Shown here: positions 1 to 9,070 of the stretch, in pieces
Layout: every line of letters starts with the position of its first letter
Numbering within the stretch: the stretch's first letter is position 1
DNA from: Pseudomonas sp. JQ170C
GTDB taxonomy: Bacteria > Pseudomonadota > Gammaproteobacteria > Pseudomonadales > Pseudomonadaceae
Direction: 5' to 3'
NCBI RefSeq assembly: GCF_035581345.1
Contig: NZ_CP141608.1
Coordinates: forward strand, 4,866,501 to 4,930,500
DNA: 64,000 nucleotides
Notes under the pieces: model-generated
Told to the model about the DNA's origin: nothing
The model's database searches: none
The model's input: only the letters and a program-made list of their open reading frames with translations
Position numbers and translations under genes: made by a program

Positions 1-299
1 CAACTGGCGCCGGCCACCAGCGCGAGCACTCCGCCGCCCTGGCGCAGCAAACGCCGACGACCGAGATTGACCGGCTCCGGCGTCACGGCCGTGCGCAGTT
101 GTGGCGTCAGCCGGTGCACCAGCTGCCAGCGCTGCTCGGCTTCCTGCCAGGCCCGCTCGTGCTCACCGCTCTTGCTGCGCCAGCGCTCCAGTTGGCCGCG
201 CACCTGATTGACCCGCTCGGGGTCGTCGCTGTGCAGCGCGGCCAGATACGTCAATGCCTGCTGCACCTTGCGCGGGGAAGCGGGGGCCGAATCAGGCAT
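1..299 (-). CDS. FecR-family anti-sigma/transducer protein, N-terminal part only (runs off the window)
   Basis: Only the first 99 codons are inside the window. Reading down from the ATG at 299-297, the protein has the small N-terminal FecR region (a hydrophilic stretch ending in a tryptophan-rich segment around residues 45-60), then RRRLLRQGGG and the beginning of a membrane segment (VLALVAGAS), as in inner-membrane FecR proteins. The start overlaps the end of the upstream ECF sigma gene by 8 bp, the usual translationally coupled sigma/FecR arrangement. By family, it should hold or activate its sigma factor in response to a TonB-dependent receptor. That receptor, if present, lies outside the window. 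Confidence 0.8.
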   Translation of the reverse strand, partial: MPDSAPASPRKVQQALTYLAALHSDDPERVNQVRGQLERWRSKSGEHERAWQEAEQRWQLVHRLTPQLRTAVTPEPVNLGRRRLLRQGGGVLALVAGAS

Positions 300-831
300 C
301 GCGGACCGCCAGGCTCAGCTCGGAAAGATCGAACACCGCCCGGCCGATATGCAGCTCGACCGCCTTGGCCGACAGCTCAAGCTCGGCACACACCTGGCGA
401 TGGCTATGGCCATGCAGGCGCACCCGCACGAACACCTCGCGGCGCAGGCGCGGCATGCGTTCGATGCGCTCGATCAGCTGTTGCAGTTGCTCACGGGCAA
501 TGAGGATGTCTTCCACACTCGGCGTCAGCACATCGGCGCGGGTCAGCCAGTCTTCCAGGGCCGATAGTTCGTTGCTCCGACGCCGGTGCTGGTCGATGCA
601 CAGGTTGCGCGCGGCCTGAAACAGCAACGCCCGGGCATTGATGACCGGGGCGTTGAGGGCATGGGCATAGACCTGGGCGAAGCTTGACTGGGCGATATCG
701 GCGGCATCATCCGGATTGCGAAGCCGGCCGCAGAGGTAGCGACGCAGGTCGCTGTAATGCGCCAGCAAGTCGTGGACGACCTCCGGCAAAACTGCGGCGC
801 AGGCGGTCCAGGGCGAGGAAAGCGAAGTCAT
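292..831 (-). CDS. ECF sigma factor, FecI-like
   Basis: The 179-residue protein has the two helical domains of an ECF sigma factor: a sigma-2 region at about 22-88 (containing NPDDAADIAQSSF and ARNLCIDQHRRR) and a sigma-4 helix-turn-helix at about 120-170 (LRREVFVR, HSHRQVCAELELS). Length and order fit the iron-starvation FecI group, and the next gene is a FecR, overlapping by 8 bp. A degenerate Fur-box-like sequence lies just upstream, which suggests repression by iron. It probably directs transcription of a TonB-dependent siderophore or heme receptor beyond the left edge. Confidence 0.88.
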   Translation of the reverse strand: MTSLSSPWTACAAVLPEVVHDLLAHYSDLRRYLCGRLRNPDDAADIAQSSFAQVYAHALNAPVINARALLFQAARNLCIDQHRRRSNELSALEDWLTRADVLTPSVEDILIAREQLQQLIERIERMPRLRREVFVRVRLHGHSHRQVCAELELSAKAVELHIGRAVFDLSELSLAVRDA

Positions 832-869
832 TGAAGGCCGGCGTGAAGGAATGAAATGAAGTCATGAAT

Positions 870-892
870 AGGAATTCATATCATTCTCACAT
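870..892 (-). promoter_or_regulatory. Possible Fur box upstream of the first ECF sigma gene
   Basis: On the minus strand the sequence GAGAATGATATGAATTC lies about 45 bp upstream of the sigma-factor start. It matches about 12 of 19 positions of the Fur consensus GATAATGATAATCATTATC by eye. It sits in a short AT-rich patch in otherwise GC-rich DNA. Confidence 0.5.
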
Positions 893-916
893 GATTGCGC
901 GGCCTTGTGCCAGCCC

Positions 917-1552
917 TCAGGAGCGCGGCATCAGCCCCGGCAAGGCATGCATCAGCGCGTTGATGGCAAAGCCGATGAACATCACCCCGCAGGCACGGGT
1001 GATCCACAGTTCATAGCGGGTATAGAGGGTGCGCACATGACGGGCGCCGACGATGGCGATCAGGATCACGTAAGCCAGCAAACCGCCGAGAAAACTCAGG
1101 GCGATCAGCGCCGGCAGCATCGACCACTCCAGGGTTTCGGCGCGACTGGAGATCAGTGCGGTAAAGGTCGCCACGGCCACCGGATAGGCCTTGGGGTTGG
1201 TCAGGCCGAAGACGATGCCATGCCAGAACGGCTTGCGCACCGGCCCTTGCTCGCCGTTGCCACTGCCCGGGCGGCTGCGCAGGGCGCGCAGGCCGAGCCA
1301 GAACAGGTACAGGCCGCTGAGCAAACCGAGGATGTCGAACACCGAGCTGCCGATCTGCCGAGCGCCGACGATCGCTACCAGCGCCGTGCTGCACCACAGC
1401 ACATCGCCCAGCAGGTGCCCGCAGAGAAACCCGGCCCCGGCCTTGCGCCCGCGGGATGCGCCAATGCCCAGCACCGCAAGCACGCCCGGGCCCGGGGTAA
1501 TGCCATAGATGAATCCGGAGGCCAACACGGCAAACAGCAGCGAAAAGGTCAT
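917..1552 (-). CDS. LysE/RhtB-family amino-acid exporter
   Basis: This 211-residue, very hydrophobic protein has the LysE/RhtB pattern: an N-terminal helix followed by TPGPGVLAV at 19-27, about six membrane segments, a short basic cytoplasmic loop near 92-107 (RSRPGSGNGEQ), and GLTNPKAYP at the start of the fourth helix. The family exports amino acids such as lysine, threonine or homoserine lactones across the inner membrane. The substrate cannot be inferred here. It is probably monocistronic: the neighbours are an iron sigma factor and a phosphodiesterase. Confidence 0.85.
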   Translation of the reverse strand: MTFSLLFAVLASGFIYGITPGPGVLAVLGIGASRGRKAGAGFLCGHLLGDVLWCSTALVAIVGARQIGSSVFDILGLLSGLYLFWLGLRALRSRPGSGNGEQGPVRKPFWHGIVFGLTNPKAYPVAVATFTALISSRAETLEWSMLPALIALSFLGGLLAYVILIAIVGARHVRTLYTRYELWITRACGVMFIGFAINALMHALPGLMPRS

Positions 1553-1622
1553 GGGCGAGGGAATCCTGAGCGATTGCGCAAAGCGCGGAGTCTACGGTAG
1601 CCGCAGGCGCCAGGCCAGATCC

Positions 1623-2696
1623 TCAATAGCCGTTGGCCTCGAGAATCTGCGCCTCGCCGAGCGCTGGCGAACGCGAGTAATAGCGCAGCAATTGGCCGCT
1701 GCGGTTGGTGAAGATGCCATCGACGCCGGCCGCCATGACCTTGTCGAAATCCACCGCCTCATCGACGGTGTACACATGCACCAGCAAGCCCTTGTCGTGG
1801 CTCATGCGGTTCATCCACGGCTGCACCAGGTCGGCATAACTCTGCGCACCGCCCGCCGTGCGAGCCGCAGACGGCCCGGTACCGATGGCACCGGCTGCCC
1901 TGGCGTAATCGAGCCAGCGCTCGAACTCGGCGTTGCTCCGGGGTTGCTGGCGGGCATAGAACGCGGCCTTGTCGGTTTCACCCGACTCGGCGAAGGTCTG
2001 CCCCGATGCCGATGCCATGCCCCCCTTGCCCACCCACAACAACAGTATCTTGGGCACCTGCGGCATGTGCTGGTGCAGCAGCGCCAGGCTGCTGCGATCA
2101 AAGCTCTGCAACACCACCCGACCGGGCTTGTCCAGCCAGCCACGGGCCTGCAACTTCGCCTTCAGGTCCGCTTCGATACCGGGGAACAGGCTGGGCACCT
2201 TGGTCTCGATGTACAGCCCGGGGCGGCGCTGCGCATTGCCCTGGGCGATGTCCATCACCTCATCCAGGGTGAGTATCTGCAGGCCCTTGAAGCGCTCGCG
2301 CGCCCGTTCGGGGTAGGCCTGATTGAACCAGCTGCCGGCATCCAGTGACTTGAGTTCGGCCAGGGTGAAGGCACTGACCGGGCTGCCCTGGCGCTCAGGA
2401 AAACGCTGAGCCACATCGCTGGTGCGTAGCAGATCGTCGTCGTGCACCGCCACCAGCACGCCGTCCCGGGTGCGCTGCAGGTCCAGCTCCAGATAATCGG
2501 CGCCCAGCTCCCGGGCCAATACATAGGCCGGGGCCGTGGACTCCGGCGCATCGAACGAAGCGCCGCGATGAGCGATCACCGCCGGGTACGGAATACCTTG
2601 CCTGGCCGCCAGTTCACTGCCCTGCCCCGCGTTGACCAGCCCGGCCAGCGACAGCAACGCCAGACAGCACCCCCTGCGCACACCCTTGCCCCCCAT
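1623..2696 (-). CDS. glpQ: Periplasmic glycerophosphodiester phosphodiesterase
   Basis: The protein hydrolyses glycerophosphodiesters to sn-glycerol 3-phosphate and an alcohol. The GDPD signature is clear: AHRG with His43, then Glu52, YLELD around 69-72, and HDDDL starting at His85, as in GlpQ-type enzymes. Residues 1-23 form a signal peptide with cleavage after VNA, so it should be periplasmic. I chose the ATG at 2696 because the AGAGGA ribosome site is about 9 nt away. The in-frame ATG at 2702 lies almost on top of it. Length (357 aa) is normal for periplasmic GlpQ. No glp transporter is adjacent. Confidence 0.85.
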   Translation of the reverse strand: MGGKGVRRGCCLALLSLAGLVNAGQGSELAARQGIPYPAVIAHRGASFDAPESTAPAYVLARELGADYLELDLQRTRDGVLVAVHDDDLLRTSDVAQRFPERQGSPVSAFTLAELKSLDAGSWFNQAYPERARERFKGLQILTLDEVMDIAQGNAQRRPGLYIETKVPSLFPGIEADLKAKLQARGWLDKPGRVVLQSFDRSSLALLHQHMPQVPKILLLWVGKGGMASASGQTFAESGETDKAAFYARQQPRSNAEFERWLDYARAAGAIGTGPSAARTAGGAQSYADLVQPWMNRMSHDKGLLVHVYTVDEAVDFDKVMAAGVDGIFTNRSGQLLRYYSRSPALGEAQILEANGY

Positions 2697-2806
2697 GAGC
2701 ATTCCTCTTCATTGATTGCGAACCCAGCATAGTCGCCGAGCCTGATGACAGGGTGGTTGCGTGCTAAAGTCGCGCCGATCGAAACACATGCCCAACAGAG
2801 AACCCC

Positions 2807-3829
2807 ATGCCCCACGCCGACCTCGACGCCAGCCTCCACCTCTGGCCAGATCTGAACCGTGCACACCCCAGCACCGGCCTGCTGCTGGGCAACGGTGCCA
2901 GTCGTGCGCTGTGGCGACCGTTCACTTATTTTTCGCTGTTTGAAGAAGCCCAGCGGGTGCGGCACAAGCCCCTGAACCTGACCGACCAGGCGCTGTTCAA
3001 GTCCCTGGGCAGCGAACTGTTCGAGCCGGTGCTCAGTGCCCTGAACGCCACGGTGCGCATCAACGCGGCCCTGGCCATCAGCTCGTCGGCACCGCTGAAC
3101 CGCTACTACACCATCAAGGAAGCCCTGATCCACGCCGTGCGCAGCGTGCATGTTCCCTGGCGGTTGCTGCCGAAGAGCACCCTGCAGCGCCTCAACGCCG
3201 AGCTGCGCACTTACCAGAGCGTCTATTCGAGCAACTACGACCTGCTCTGCCACTGGGCCGCCAGCCAGGCCCCGGAAGGCTTCCAGCCGTTATTCGATGA
3301 AGAGGGCCACTTCGACATCCGCCAGACCCGCCGCCCCGGCACCCGCCTGCTGTACCTGCACGGCGGCCTGCACCTGCTCAAGCAACCGGATGGCACCACC
3401 CGCCAACGCAGCGCCAGCGATGGCCAGTTGCTCGACGGCTTTGCCGTAAACACCCCGGGTGATGTGCCGTTGTTCGTCAACGAAGGCAGCAGCGACGACA
3501 AGCTCAAGGCCATCCGCAGCTCCGACTACCTGAGCTGGTGCCTGGGCGAACTGGCCGTGCATCAAGGCGGGCTGTGCCTGTTCGGCCAGCACCTGGACAG
3601 CAGCGACCGTCACCTGCTGCAGGCCATCAAGCAGGCACGCCCGGCGCACCTGGCCATTGCCATACGGCCCTTGAGCGAGGCGTCGATCATCAGCCAGAAG
3701 CAGCACTACACCCAGCGCTTTGCCGACGCGCCGGAACTGGCGCTGCACTTCTTCGATGCCAGCAGCCACCCCCTGGGCGCCGCCGACCTTGAAATTCCGG
3801 TGCCGGTGACAGCGCGCAAGCGCCGTTGA
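2807..3829 (+). CDS. DUF4917-type protein with SIR2-like motifs
   Basis: This 340-residue soluble protein resembles the DUF4917 family, whose function I do not know. It carries, in the right order, motifs of a SIR2-like NAD-binding fold: LLLGNGAS at 25-32 (like GAGAS), YSSNYDLL at 140-147 (like TTNYD), YLHGGLHL at 183-190, and LFGQHLDSSDRHLL at about 258-271 (like the GxSxxD motif). Proteins with this architecture bind NAD or ADP-ribose, and several SIR2-like domains in defence systems are NADases. Here it stands alone between glpQ and an ECF sigma gene, with no membrane segments. The SIR2 relation is my motif reading. Confidence 0.7.
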   Translation: MPHADLDASLHLWPDLNRAHPSTGLLLGNGASRALWRPFTYFSLFEEAQRVRHKPLNLTDQALFKSLGSELFEPVLSALNATVRINAALAISSSAPLNRYYTIKEALIHAVRSVHVPWRLLPKSTLQRLNAELRTYQSVYSSNYDLLCHWAASQAPEGFQPLFDEEGHFDIRQTRRPGTRLLYLHGGLHLLKQPDGTTRQRSASDGQLLDGFAVNTPGDVPLFVNEGSSDDKLKAIRSSDYLSWCLGELAVHQGGLCLFGQHLDSSDRHLLQAIKQARPAHLAIAIRPLSEASIISQKQHYTQRFADAPELALHFFDASSHPLGAADLEIPVPVTARKRR

Positions 3830-3849
3830 GCCGATACGATTTACTCATA

Positions 3850-3868
3850 GCAAATGACAATTATTCTC
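3850..3868 (+). promoter_or_regulatory. Fur box upstream of the second ECF sigma gene
   Basis: The sequence GCAAATGACAATTATTCTC matches 14 of 19 bases of the Fur consensus GATAATGATAATCATTATC. It lies 47 bp upstream of the sigma-factor ATG, so it should overlap or abut the promoter. This implies that the sigma/FecR pair is induced when iron is scarce. Confidence 0.72.
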
Positions 3869-3914
3869 GATACCATTCGCGACTTTCCATCCCGGTCCCT
3901 CCTGGAAAGCTTGC

Positions 3915-4454
3915 ATGCAACGCCGCAAACCCGACCCCATAGCCCATGACACCTGTCGTGGGTTCTATGCCGACATCCTGCATTTCTTGCGCAAGCGCAC
4001 AGACAATGCCAACGATGCCGCCGACATGACCCAGGACGTTTTCACCCAGTGGCTGGGGTATCGGGATCGCGCCCGGGTGGAGCAACCACGGGCGTTTCTG
4101 TTCCAGATGGCGCGCAATTTGTTGAGCGATCATTGGCGTCGGCAGAAGGTGCGCCACACCGTGCTCGAAGAAAGCACCGAGGCCAATGAACAGGCACCGG
4201 CCGACACCCGCAGCGACCCGCTGCATCATGCCCAGCACCAGCAACGCCTCGAACAATTGAAGCAGGTGCTCGCCGACCTCTCGCCGCGCCGCCGCGAAGC
4301 CCTTATGCTGCACCGCTTTGAAGGTTTGACGCAGGCGCAGATCAGTGAGCGCATGGGGATTTCGGTAAGCATGGTGGAAAAACACATCGCTGCTGCCCTG
4401 CTGCAGTGCAAGCAACGCCTGGACAGTGACAACGGCATGGAGCAGCCCGAATGA
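3915..4454 (+). CDS. ECF sigma factor, FecI-like, iron-starvation type
   Basis: This 179-residue ECF sigma factor has sigma-2 at about 10-80 (ANDAADMTQDVF, RAFLFQMARNLLSDHWRR) and sigma-4 at about 118-168 (LSPRRREALMLHRFEG, TQAQISERMGIS). It follows a good Fur box and overlaps the next gene, fecR, by the ATGA at 4451-4454, so the two should be cotranslated. By family it would recruit RNA polymerase to the TonB receptor gene at 5518 after a signal passes receptor to FecR to sigma. The ligand is unknown. Confidence 0.9.
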   Translation: MQRRKPDPIAHDTCRGFYADILHFLRKRTDNANDAADMTQDVFTQWLGYRDRARVEQPRAFLFQMARNLLSDHWRRQKVRHTVLEESTEANEQAPADTRSDPLHHAQHQQRLEQLKQVLADLSPRRREALMLHRFEGLTQAQISERMGISVSMVEKHIAAALLQCKQRLDSDNGMEQPE

Positions 4455-5401
4455 ACCCCACTCTCGACACCGACAAGCCCTCGGTCGATGCCCAGGCTGC
4501 CAGCTGGTTTTCCCACAACCGCAACAAGCCTTCGCGCGATGCGCGCAAGGCATTTGCCCAGTGGATGCAGCACCCCGAACATGCGCGCGCCTACACCCAG
4601 TTTGAACAACTCTGGGATGACCTGGCGCTGCTCAAACGCATGAACCAACCCGTGACGCTGGTGCCGCGCAAAGTGCGGAACTGGCGCCCGGCACTGGCGA
4701 CTGCCGCAGCCCTGGTGTGCGCCTTGCTGGTGGGCAACCTGGGCGTGGTACCTGCTCACTCGACACAGAGCGTGGCGGTGTCCGACGAGCAACCACGAAC
4801 CCTGACACTCCCCGATGGCAGCCAACTGAGCGTCAACGCCCACACACGCCTGCGCATCGACTTTGACGCCGAACGCCGGCTGATTCACCTGGACCAGGGC
4901 CAGCTGTACATCGACGTCGCCGCCGACAAGGAGCGCCCGTTGTTCGTCGATGCCGGCAGCGCCATGGTGCGCGTGGTCGGCACTGCCTTCGACCTGCGCC
5001 GCGGCCAGCGGGAGCTGGTGCTGAGCGTGGCCCACGGCCAGGTCGCCCTCGACACACCCGGCGAGGAGCGCGACCCGGCCCTGCTCGGCGCACGCCAGCG
5101 CGCCGTCTACGACCCCGCCCGCGGCAGCCTCAGCGTGCAGCCCGTAAGCGATCAGGAAGTGGCCGACTGGCGCAGCGGCCACGTGACCTTTCGCGACCGC
5201 GAGCTGAGCAGCCTGATCGATGAGATATCGCTCTACCGGCCAGCGGCAATCGTGCTGGCCGACCCGGCGCTGGGCCGTCACAAGGTGTCGGGCAATTTCG
5301 CGGTCAACGACCCCGATGCCCTGCTCAATGCCCTGCCGGCCCTGCTGCCGGTCAATACGGTGACGTTGGCCGACGGCCGCCTGCGGATCGAGCGCAGGTA
5401 A
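4451..5401 (+). CDS. FecR-family transmembrane regulator of the adjacent ECF sigma factor
   Basis: The 316-residue protein has the standard FecR layout: an N-terminal cytoplasmic sigma-binding region (about 10-58, with tryptophans in AASWFSHN and FAQWMQHPEHARAY), one membrane helix at about 78-100, a periplasmic FecR domain (about 105-210; TLPDGSQLSVNAHT, VVGTAFDLR), and a C-terminal part (VADWRSGHVTFRDREL onward) that contacts the receptor's N-terminal domain. It is cotranslated with the sigma gene upstream. A TonB receptor with the matching signalling domain follows, giving a complete three-component surface-signalling system. Confidence 0.92.
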   Translation: MNPTLDTDKPSVDAQAASWFSHNRNKPSRDARKAFAQWMQHPEHARAYTQFEQLWDDLALLKRMNQPVTLVPRKVRNWRPALATAAALVCALLVGNLGVVPAHSTQSVAVSDEQPRTLTLPDGSQLSVNAHTRLRIDFDAERRLIHLDQGQLYIDVAADKERPLFVDAGSAMVRVVGTAFDLRRGQRELVLSVAHGQVALDTPGEERDPALLGARQRAVYDPARGSLSVQPVSDQEVADWRSGHVTFRDRELSSLIDEISLYRPAAIVLADPALGRHKVSGNFAVNDPDALLNALPALLPVNTVTLADGRLRIERR

Positions 5402-5517
5402 AAATCTGAGAATATTTTTCATTCGCATATGAGGATTTTGCGCAACACCACGTCTTCCTCCCGTCTGCGTATTCATTGCAGGCCTTTTTGGCCTTTGTTG
5501 CCGTACTGGGGGATTTC

Positions 5518-8070
5518 ATGTTGTCTGCGTTTCGTCCGTTCACACCCTTGTCTGCCCGTCCAACGCTGCTGGCAGCCTGCCTGGCCCTGAGCCTGCAGAC
5601 CGAGGCGGCGCCGGTGGCGATCAACCTGCCGGCGCAATCGCTGGCCGTGTCGCTGAGCCAACTGGCCCAGCAGGCCAAGGTGCAGTTGCTGTTCGACGAA
5701 TCGTTGCTGCGCAGCGTGCAAGCCCCGGCACTCAAGGGGGCTTTTGAAGCCGAAGACGCCATCGCCCAACTGCTGCGCAACAGCCGCTTTGCCGTGGTCA
5801 AGGTCGGCAGCACCTACGTGGTACGCCTGCGCGAAGACAACCCGACCGCCGACAACGGTATCCAGCTCGGCGCCCTGAGCATCGTCGGCGATGGCCAGCA
5901 AGTGGACCCGAGCACCGTCGGCCGCTCTACCCTGACCCAGGAAGAGATCGACCGCTACCAACCCAGCAACATTCCCAGCGTGCTCTCGACCCTGCCTGGC
6001 GTGAACATGGGCGGCTCGGCCAAACCCGGCGGCCAGACCATCAACATCTGGGGCCTGGGCGACGCCGAAGACGTCCCGATGACCGTCGACGGCGCCACCA
6101 AGAGCGGCTTTGAGCGCTATCAGCAGGGCACCGTGTTCATCGAGCCGGAGCTGATCAAGGACATCGAAGTCGAAAAAGGCCCGCACTCGATCTACACCGG
6201 CAACGGCGGCTTTGGCGGCAGCGTCAACATGACCACCAAGGATGCCCCGGACCTGCTGCAGGAAGGCCGCAACAGCGGCGCGATGGTCAAGTACGGCTAT
6301 GCCAGCAACGATCACCAGCAGGTGTACAGCTCGGCCCTGTTCGGCCGTACCGATGATGGCCGCATGGACGCCCTGGTCTACCTGACCAAGCGCGACGGCG
6401 GCGACATGAAACTGGCCGACACCCTGCCCGATCCCGAGAATGACTACCCGATCAACCCCAAGCGTCTGCCCAACAGCGCCCTGGACCTGGACGGCGCGCT
6501 GCTCAAATTCAACCTGCACCTGACCGACGAGCACAGCCTGGGGTTTTCCTGGTCGCGCTCGGAAAGCGAACGCTGGGCACCGTTCTCGTCCACGTCCTAC
6601 CCGACGCCGCCGACCCAGTCCGATATCGACAAGTACGGCTACGACAACGCTCTCAAGCGCTTCCTGGCCAATCGCACCACCACCGACACCACCTGGTCGA
6701 CCACCTACAAGTACCAGCCCATCGAAAACCCGCTGGTAGACCTGCAGGTGAAGTACTCGGTGTCGGATACCGAGCAGACCGACGAGCGTAATGAAACCGC
6801 GTTCTTCCAGCCGGCCACCGGCGGGCGCAAGATGGACACCGAGTACACCGACCAGATGCTCGATGTGCGCAACACCAGCCTGTTCAACACCGGCCCGCTG
6901 GAACATGCGCTGTCCGCGGGGTTCCAGGTACGCCGCCACGAGCGCGACACGCAAATGTGGATGCCGGGCAAGACCTACGACGTACCCAAGTACAACTACG
7001 GTCTCTATCAGCCGTACTTCATGCCCAGTGGCAGCGTCGACAGCCAGGGGTACTTCATCCAGGACGCCATCACCCTGGGCGAGGTGACGCTCACGCCGTC
7101 CCTGCGCTACGACCACGTCGCCAACAAGGGCAAGGAAAACCAGGCGCCGTACTACAACGACCCGAAAATGGGCCACGACTACAGCGAGAAGACCTACAGC
7201 GGCTGGTCGCCGCGCCTGTCCGTGTTCTGGAAAGCCAGCGAGCAGACGGCCTTCTTTGCCGACTACAGCAAGACCTGGCGCGCCCCGGTGCTGGATGAGC
7301 AATACGAAGTCCAGGGCATCGGCAGCCGCACCGCCAGCAGCCGCAACCTGGACCCCGAACGCATCACCGCCCTGCGTGCCGGCAACATCACCAACCTGTC
7401 CAATGTGTTCACCGACCAGGACCGCGTGCTGATCCGCACCACCCTGTTCCGCAACGAGATCAAGGACGAGATCTTCAAGGCCACCGGCATCGGTTGCCCG
7501 GAGCAGCTGGTCGACGGCGAGAGCATTTCCAAGGTCTGCGGCGGTGGCTTGATGTCCAACTACCGCAACATCAAGGGCGTGACCATCAAGGGCTTCGAGG
7601 TTGAAAGCTTCTACGACTCCCCCTACCTGTTCGGCTCGGTGTCGTATTCGTGGATCACCGGTCGCCATGAAGGCGCCTACACCAACCCCTGGGGGCCGGA
7701 CGTCTGGGCCAAGGACATTCCCGCGCCGAAATGGATCACCACCCTGGGCGTGAAGATCCCCAGCTGGGATGCCAAGGTGGGCTGGCAAGCGCAGTTCGTG
7801 CGCAAGACCGACCGCCTGCCCAGCGACAACTACCGCGAAGGCCCGGGCAGCGCCCTGGGTGACCGCTACTACGACCACTACGCCAACGAGGACTACGAGA
7901 TCCACGGCCTGTTCGCCAACTGGAAACCCCAGCAGCCGTACCTCAAGGGCACCGAGGTCAACCTGACCATCGATAACCTGTTCAACAACGACTATCGCTC
8001 CGAACTCAGTGGCGCCTACGCCTACAGCCAGGGCCGCAACGCCAAGGTCAGCATCACCCGTTTCTTCTAG
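5518..8070 (+). CDS. TonB-dependent receptor with N-terminal signalling (STN) domain, possibly heme/hemophore type
   Basis: This is an 850-residue outer-membrane receptor. After a signal peptide ending near LQTEA comes an STN domain (about 35-105, LPAQSLAVSLSQLAQQAKV), then the plug (from about 120; IPSVLSTLPGVNMGG, VEKGPHSIYTGNGGFGG) and a 22-strand barrel ending in the terminal Phe (KVSITRFF). The region WRAPVLDEQYE followed by SRNLDPE resembles the FRAP/NPNL region of heme receptors such as HasR, and the sigma-FecR-receptor order is that of has loci, but no hemophore gene is present. Start 5518 is preferred over 5476 because GGGGGA precedes it by 5 nt and the signal peptide begins there. 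The ligand assignment is inference. Confidence 0.85.
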   Translation: MLSAFRPFTPLSARPTLLAACLALSLQTEAAPVAINLPAQSLAVSLSQLAQQAKVQLLFDESLLRSVQAPALKGAFEAEDAIAQLLRNSRFAVVKVGSTYVVRLREDNPTADNGIQLGALSIVGDGQQVDPSTVGRSTLTQEEIDRYQPSNIPSVLSTLPGVNMGGSAKPGGQTINIWGLGDAEDVPMTVDGATKSGFERYQQGTVFIEPELIKDIEVEKGPHSIYTGNGGFGGSVNMTTKDAPDLLQEGRNSGAMVKYGYASNDHQQVYSSALFGRTDDGRMDALVYLTKRDGGDMKLADTLPDPENDYPINPKRLPNSALDLDGALLKFNLHLTDEHSLGFSWSRSESERWAPFSSTSYPTPPTQSDIDKYGYDNALKRFLANRTTTDTTWSTTYKYQPIENPLVDLQVKYSVSDTEQTDERNETAFFQPATGGRKMDTEYTDQMLDVRNTSLFNTGPLEHALSAGFQVRRHERDTQMWMPGKTYDVPKYNYGLYQPYFMPSGSVDSQGYFIQDAITLGEVTLTPSLRYDHVANKGKENQAPYYNDPKMGHDYSEKTYSGWSPRLSVFWKASEQTAFFADYSKTWRAPVLDEQYEVQGIGSRTASSRNLDPERITALRAGNITNLSNVFTDQDRVLIRTTLFRNEIKDEIFKATGIGCPEQLVDGESISKVCGGGLMSNYRNIKGVTIKGFEVESFYDSPYLFGSVSYSWITGRHEGAYTNPWGPDVWAKDIPAPKWITTLGVKIPSWDAKVGWQAQFVRKTDRLPSDNYREGPGSALGDRYYDHYANEDYEIHGLFANWKPQQPYLKGTEVNLTIDNLFNNDYRSELSGAYAYSQGRNAKVSITRFF

Positions 8071-8170
8071 GCCGGGCGAACTGTACGGATGAACTTGTGA
8101 CCAACTGTAACAAGATCATCCGCGCCGCCTGTGGCTCAATGGACGTACTTACCCGCCACAGGCGCTTGCC

Positions 8171-9058
8171 ATGTCCAGCCGCGAAAACACCGGGATGGCC
8201 CTTGGGCTGCTCGGTGTCATCATTTTCAGCCTGACCCTGCCCATGACCCGAATCGTCGTGCAGGAACTGCATCCTTTGCTCAATGGCCTGGGCCGCGCCC
8301 TGCTGGCGGCGATTCCGGCGGCGGCGCTGCTGCTGTGGCGGCGGGAAAAGTGGCCAACCTGGCAGCAGATCAAAGGCCTGAGCCTGGTGGCGCTAGGTGT
8401 GATCCTGGGTTTTCCGGTGTTTTCGGCCTGGGCCATGCAAAGCGTGCCGGCCTCCCATGGCGCCCTGGTCAATGGCCTGCAACCGCTGTGCGTGGCGTTC
8501 TATGCCGCCTGGCTGTCCCATGAGCGTCCGTCAAAAGCCTTCTGGGCCTGTGCCGCGCTGGGCAGTGCGCTGGTGTTGGCGTATGCGGTCATCATGGGCG
8601 CTGGACAGATTCAGGCCGGTGACCTGCTGATGCTGGCAGCGATTGCCGTGGGCGGGCTGGGCTATGCCGAAGGCGGCAGGCTGGCGCGGGAGATGGGAGG
8701 CTGGCAGGTGATCTGCTGGGCGCTGGTGCTGTCGGCGCCGTTGCTGCTGGGGCCGGTGGTGTACCTGGCCTTGCAGCATCAGGGACCGGTGAGTGCCAAA
8801 GCCTGGTGGGCGTTTGGCTATGTGTCGCTGTTCTCGCAGTTCATTGGCTTCTTTGCCTGGTATGCGGGGCTGGCGCTGGGCGGGATTGCGCGGGTGAGTC
8901 AGATCCAGCTACTGCAGATCTTCTTCACCATCGCCTTTTCGGCGCTGTTCTTTGGCGAGCAGGTCGAGCCGATTACCTGGGTGTTTGCGGCAGGCGTGAT
9001 CGGCACCGTGGTGCTGGGGCGCAAGACCCGTGTGTACCCGGCAGCGCAAACCACCTGA
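8171..9058 (+). CDS. EamA/DMT-family inner-membrane transporter
   Basis: The 295-residue protein has about ten hydrophobic helices in two EamA repeats (roughly 8-135 and 148-285), the layout of drug/metabolite transporters. Visible family features are the N-terminal LGLLGVIIFSLTLPMTR and, in the second half, FIGFFAWYAGLALGGIARVSQIQ and GEQVEPITWVFAAGVIGTVVL. It probably exports a small metabolite, of unknown identity. It stands alone between the TonB receptor and an oppositely oriented methyltransferase, with an inverted REP-like repeat after its stop. Confidence 0.85.
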   Translation: MSSRENTGMALGLLGVIIFSLTLPMTRIVVQELHPLLNGLGRALLAAIPAAALLLWRREKWPTWQQIKGLSLVALGVILGFPVFSAWAMQSVPASHGALVNGLQPLCVAFYAAWLSHERPSKAFWACAALGSALVLAYAVIMGAGQIQAGDLLMLAAIAVGGLGYAEGGRLAREMGGWQVICWALVLSAPLLLGPVVYLALQHQGPVSAKAWWAFGYVSLFSQFIGFFAWYAGLALGGIARVSQIQLLQIFFTIAFSALFFGEQVEPITWVFAAGVIGTVVLGRKTRVYPAAQTT

Positions 9059-9070
9059 CAGCACCGACTC

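Noticed and set aside
5473..7905. An 810-codon minus-strand frame
   Set aside because: It is antisense to the TonB receptor, with no domain-like pattern and no ribosome site.
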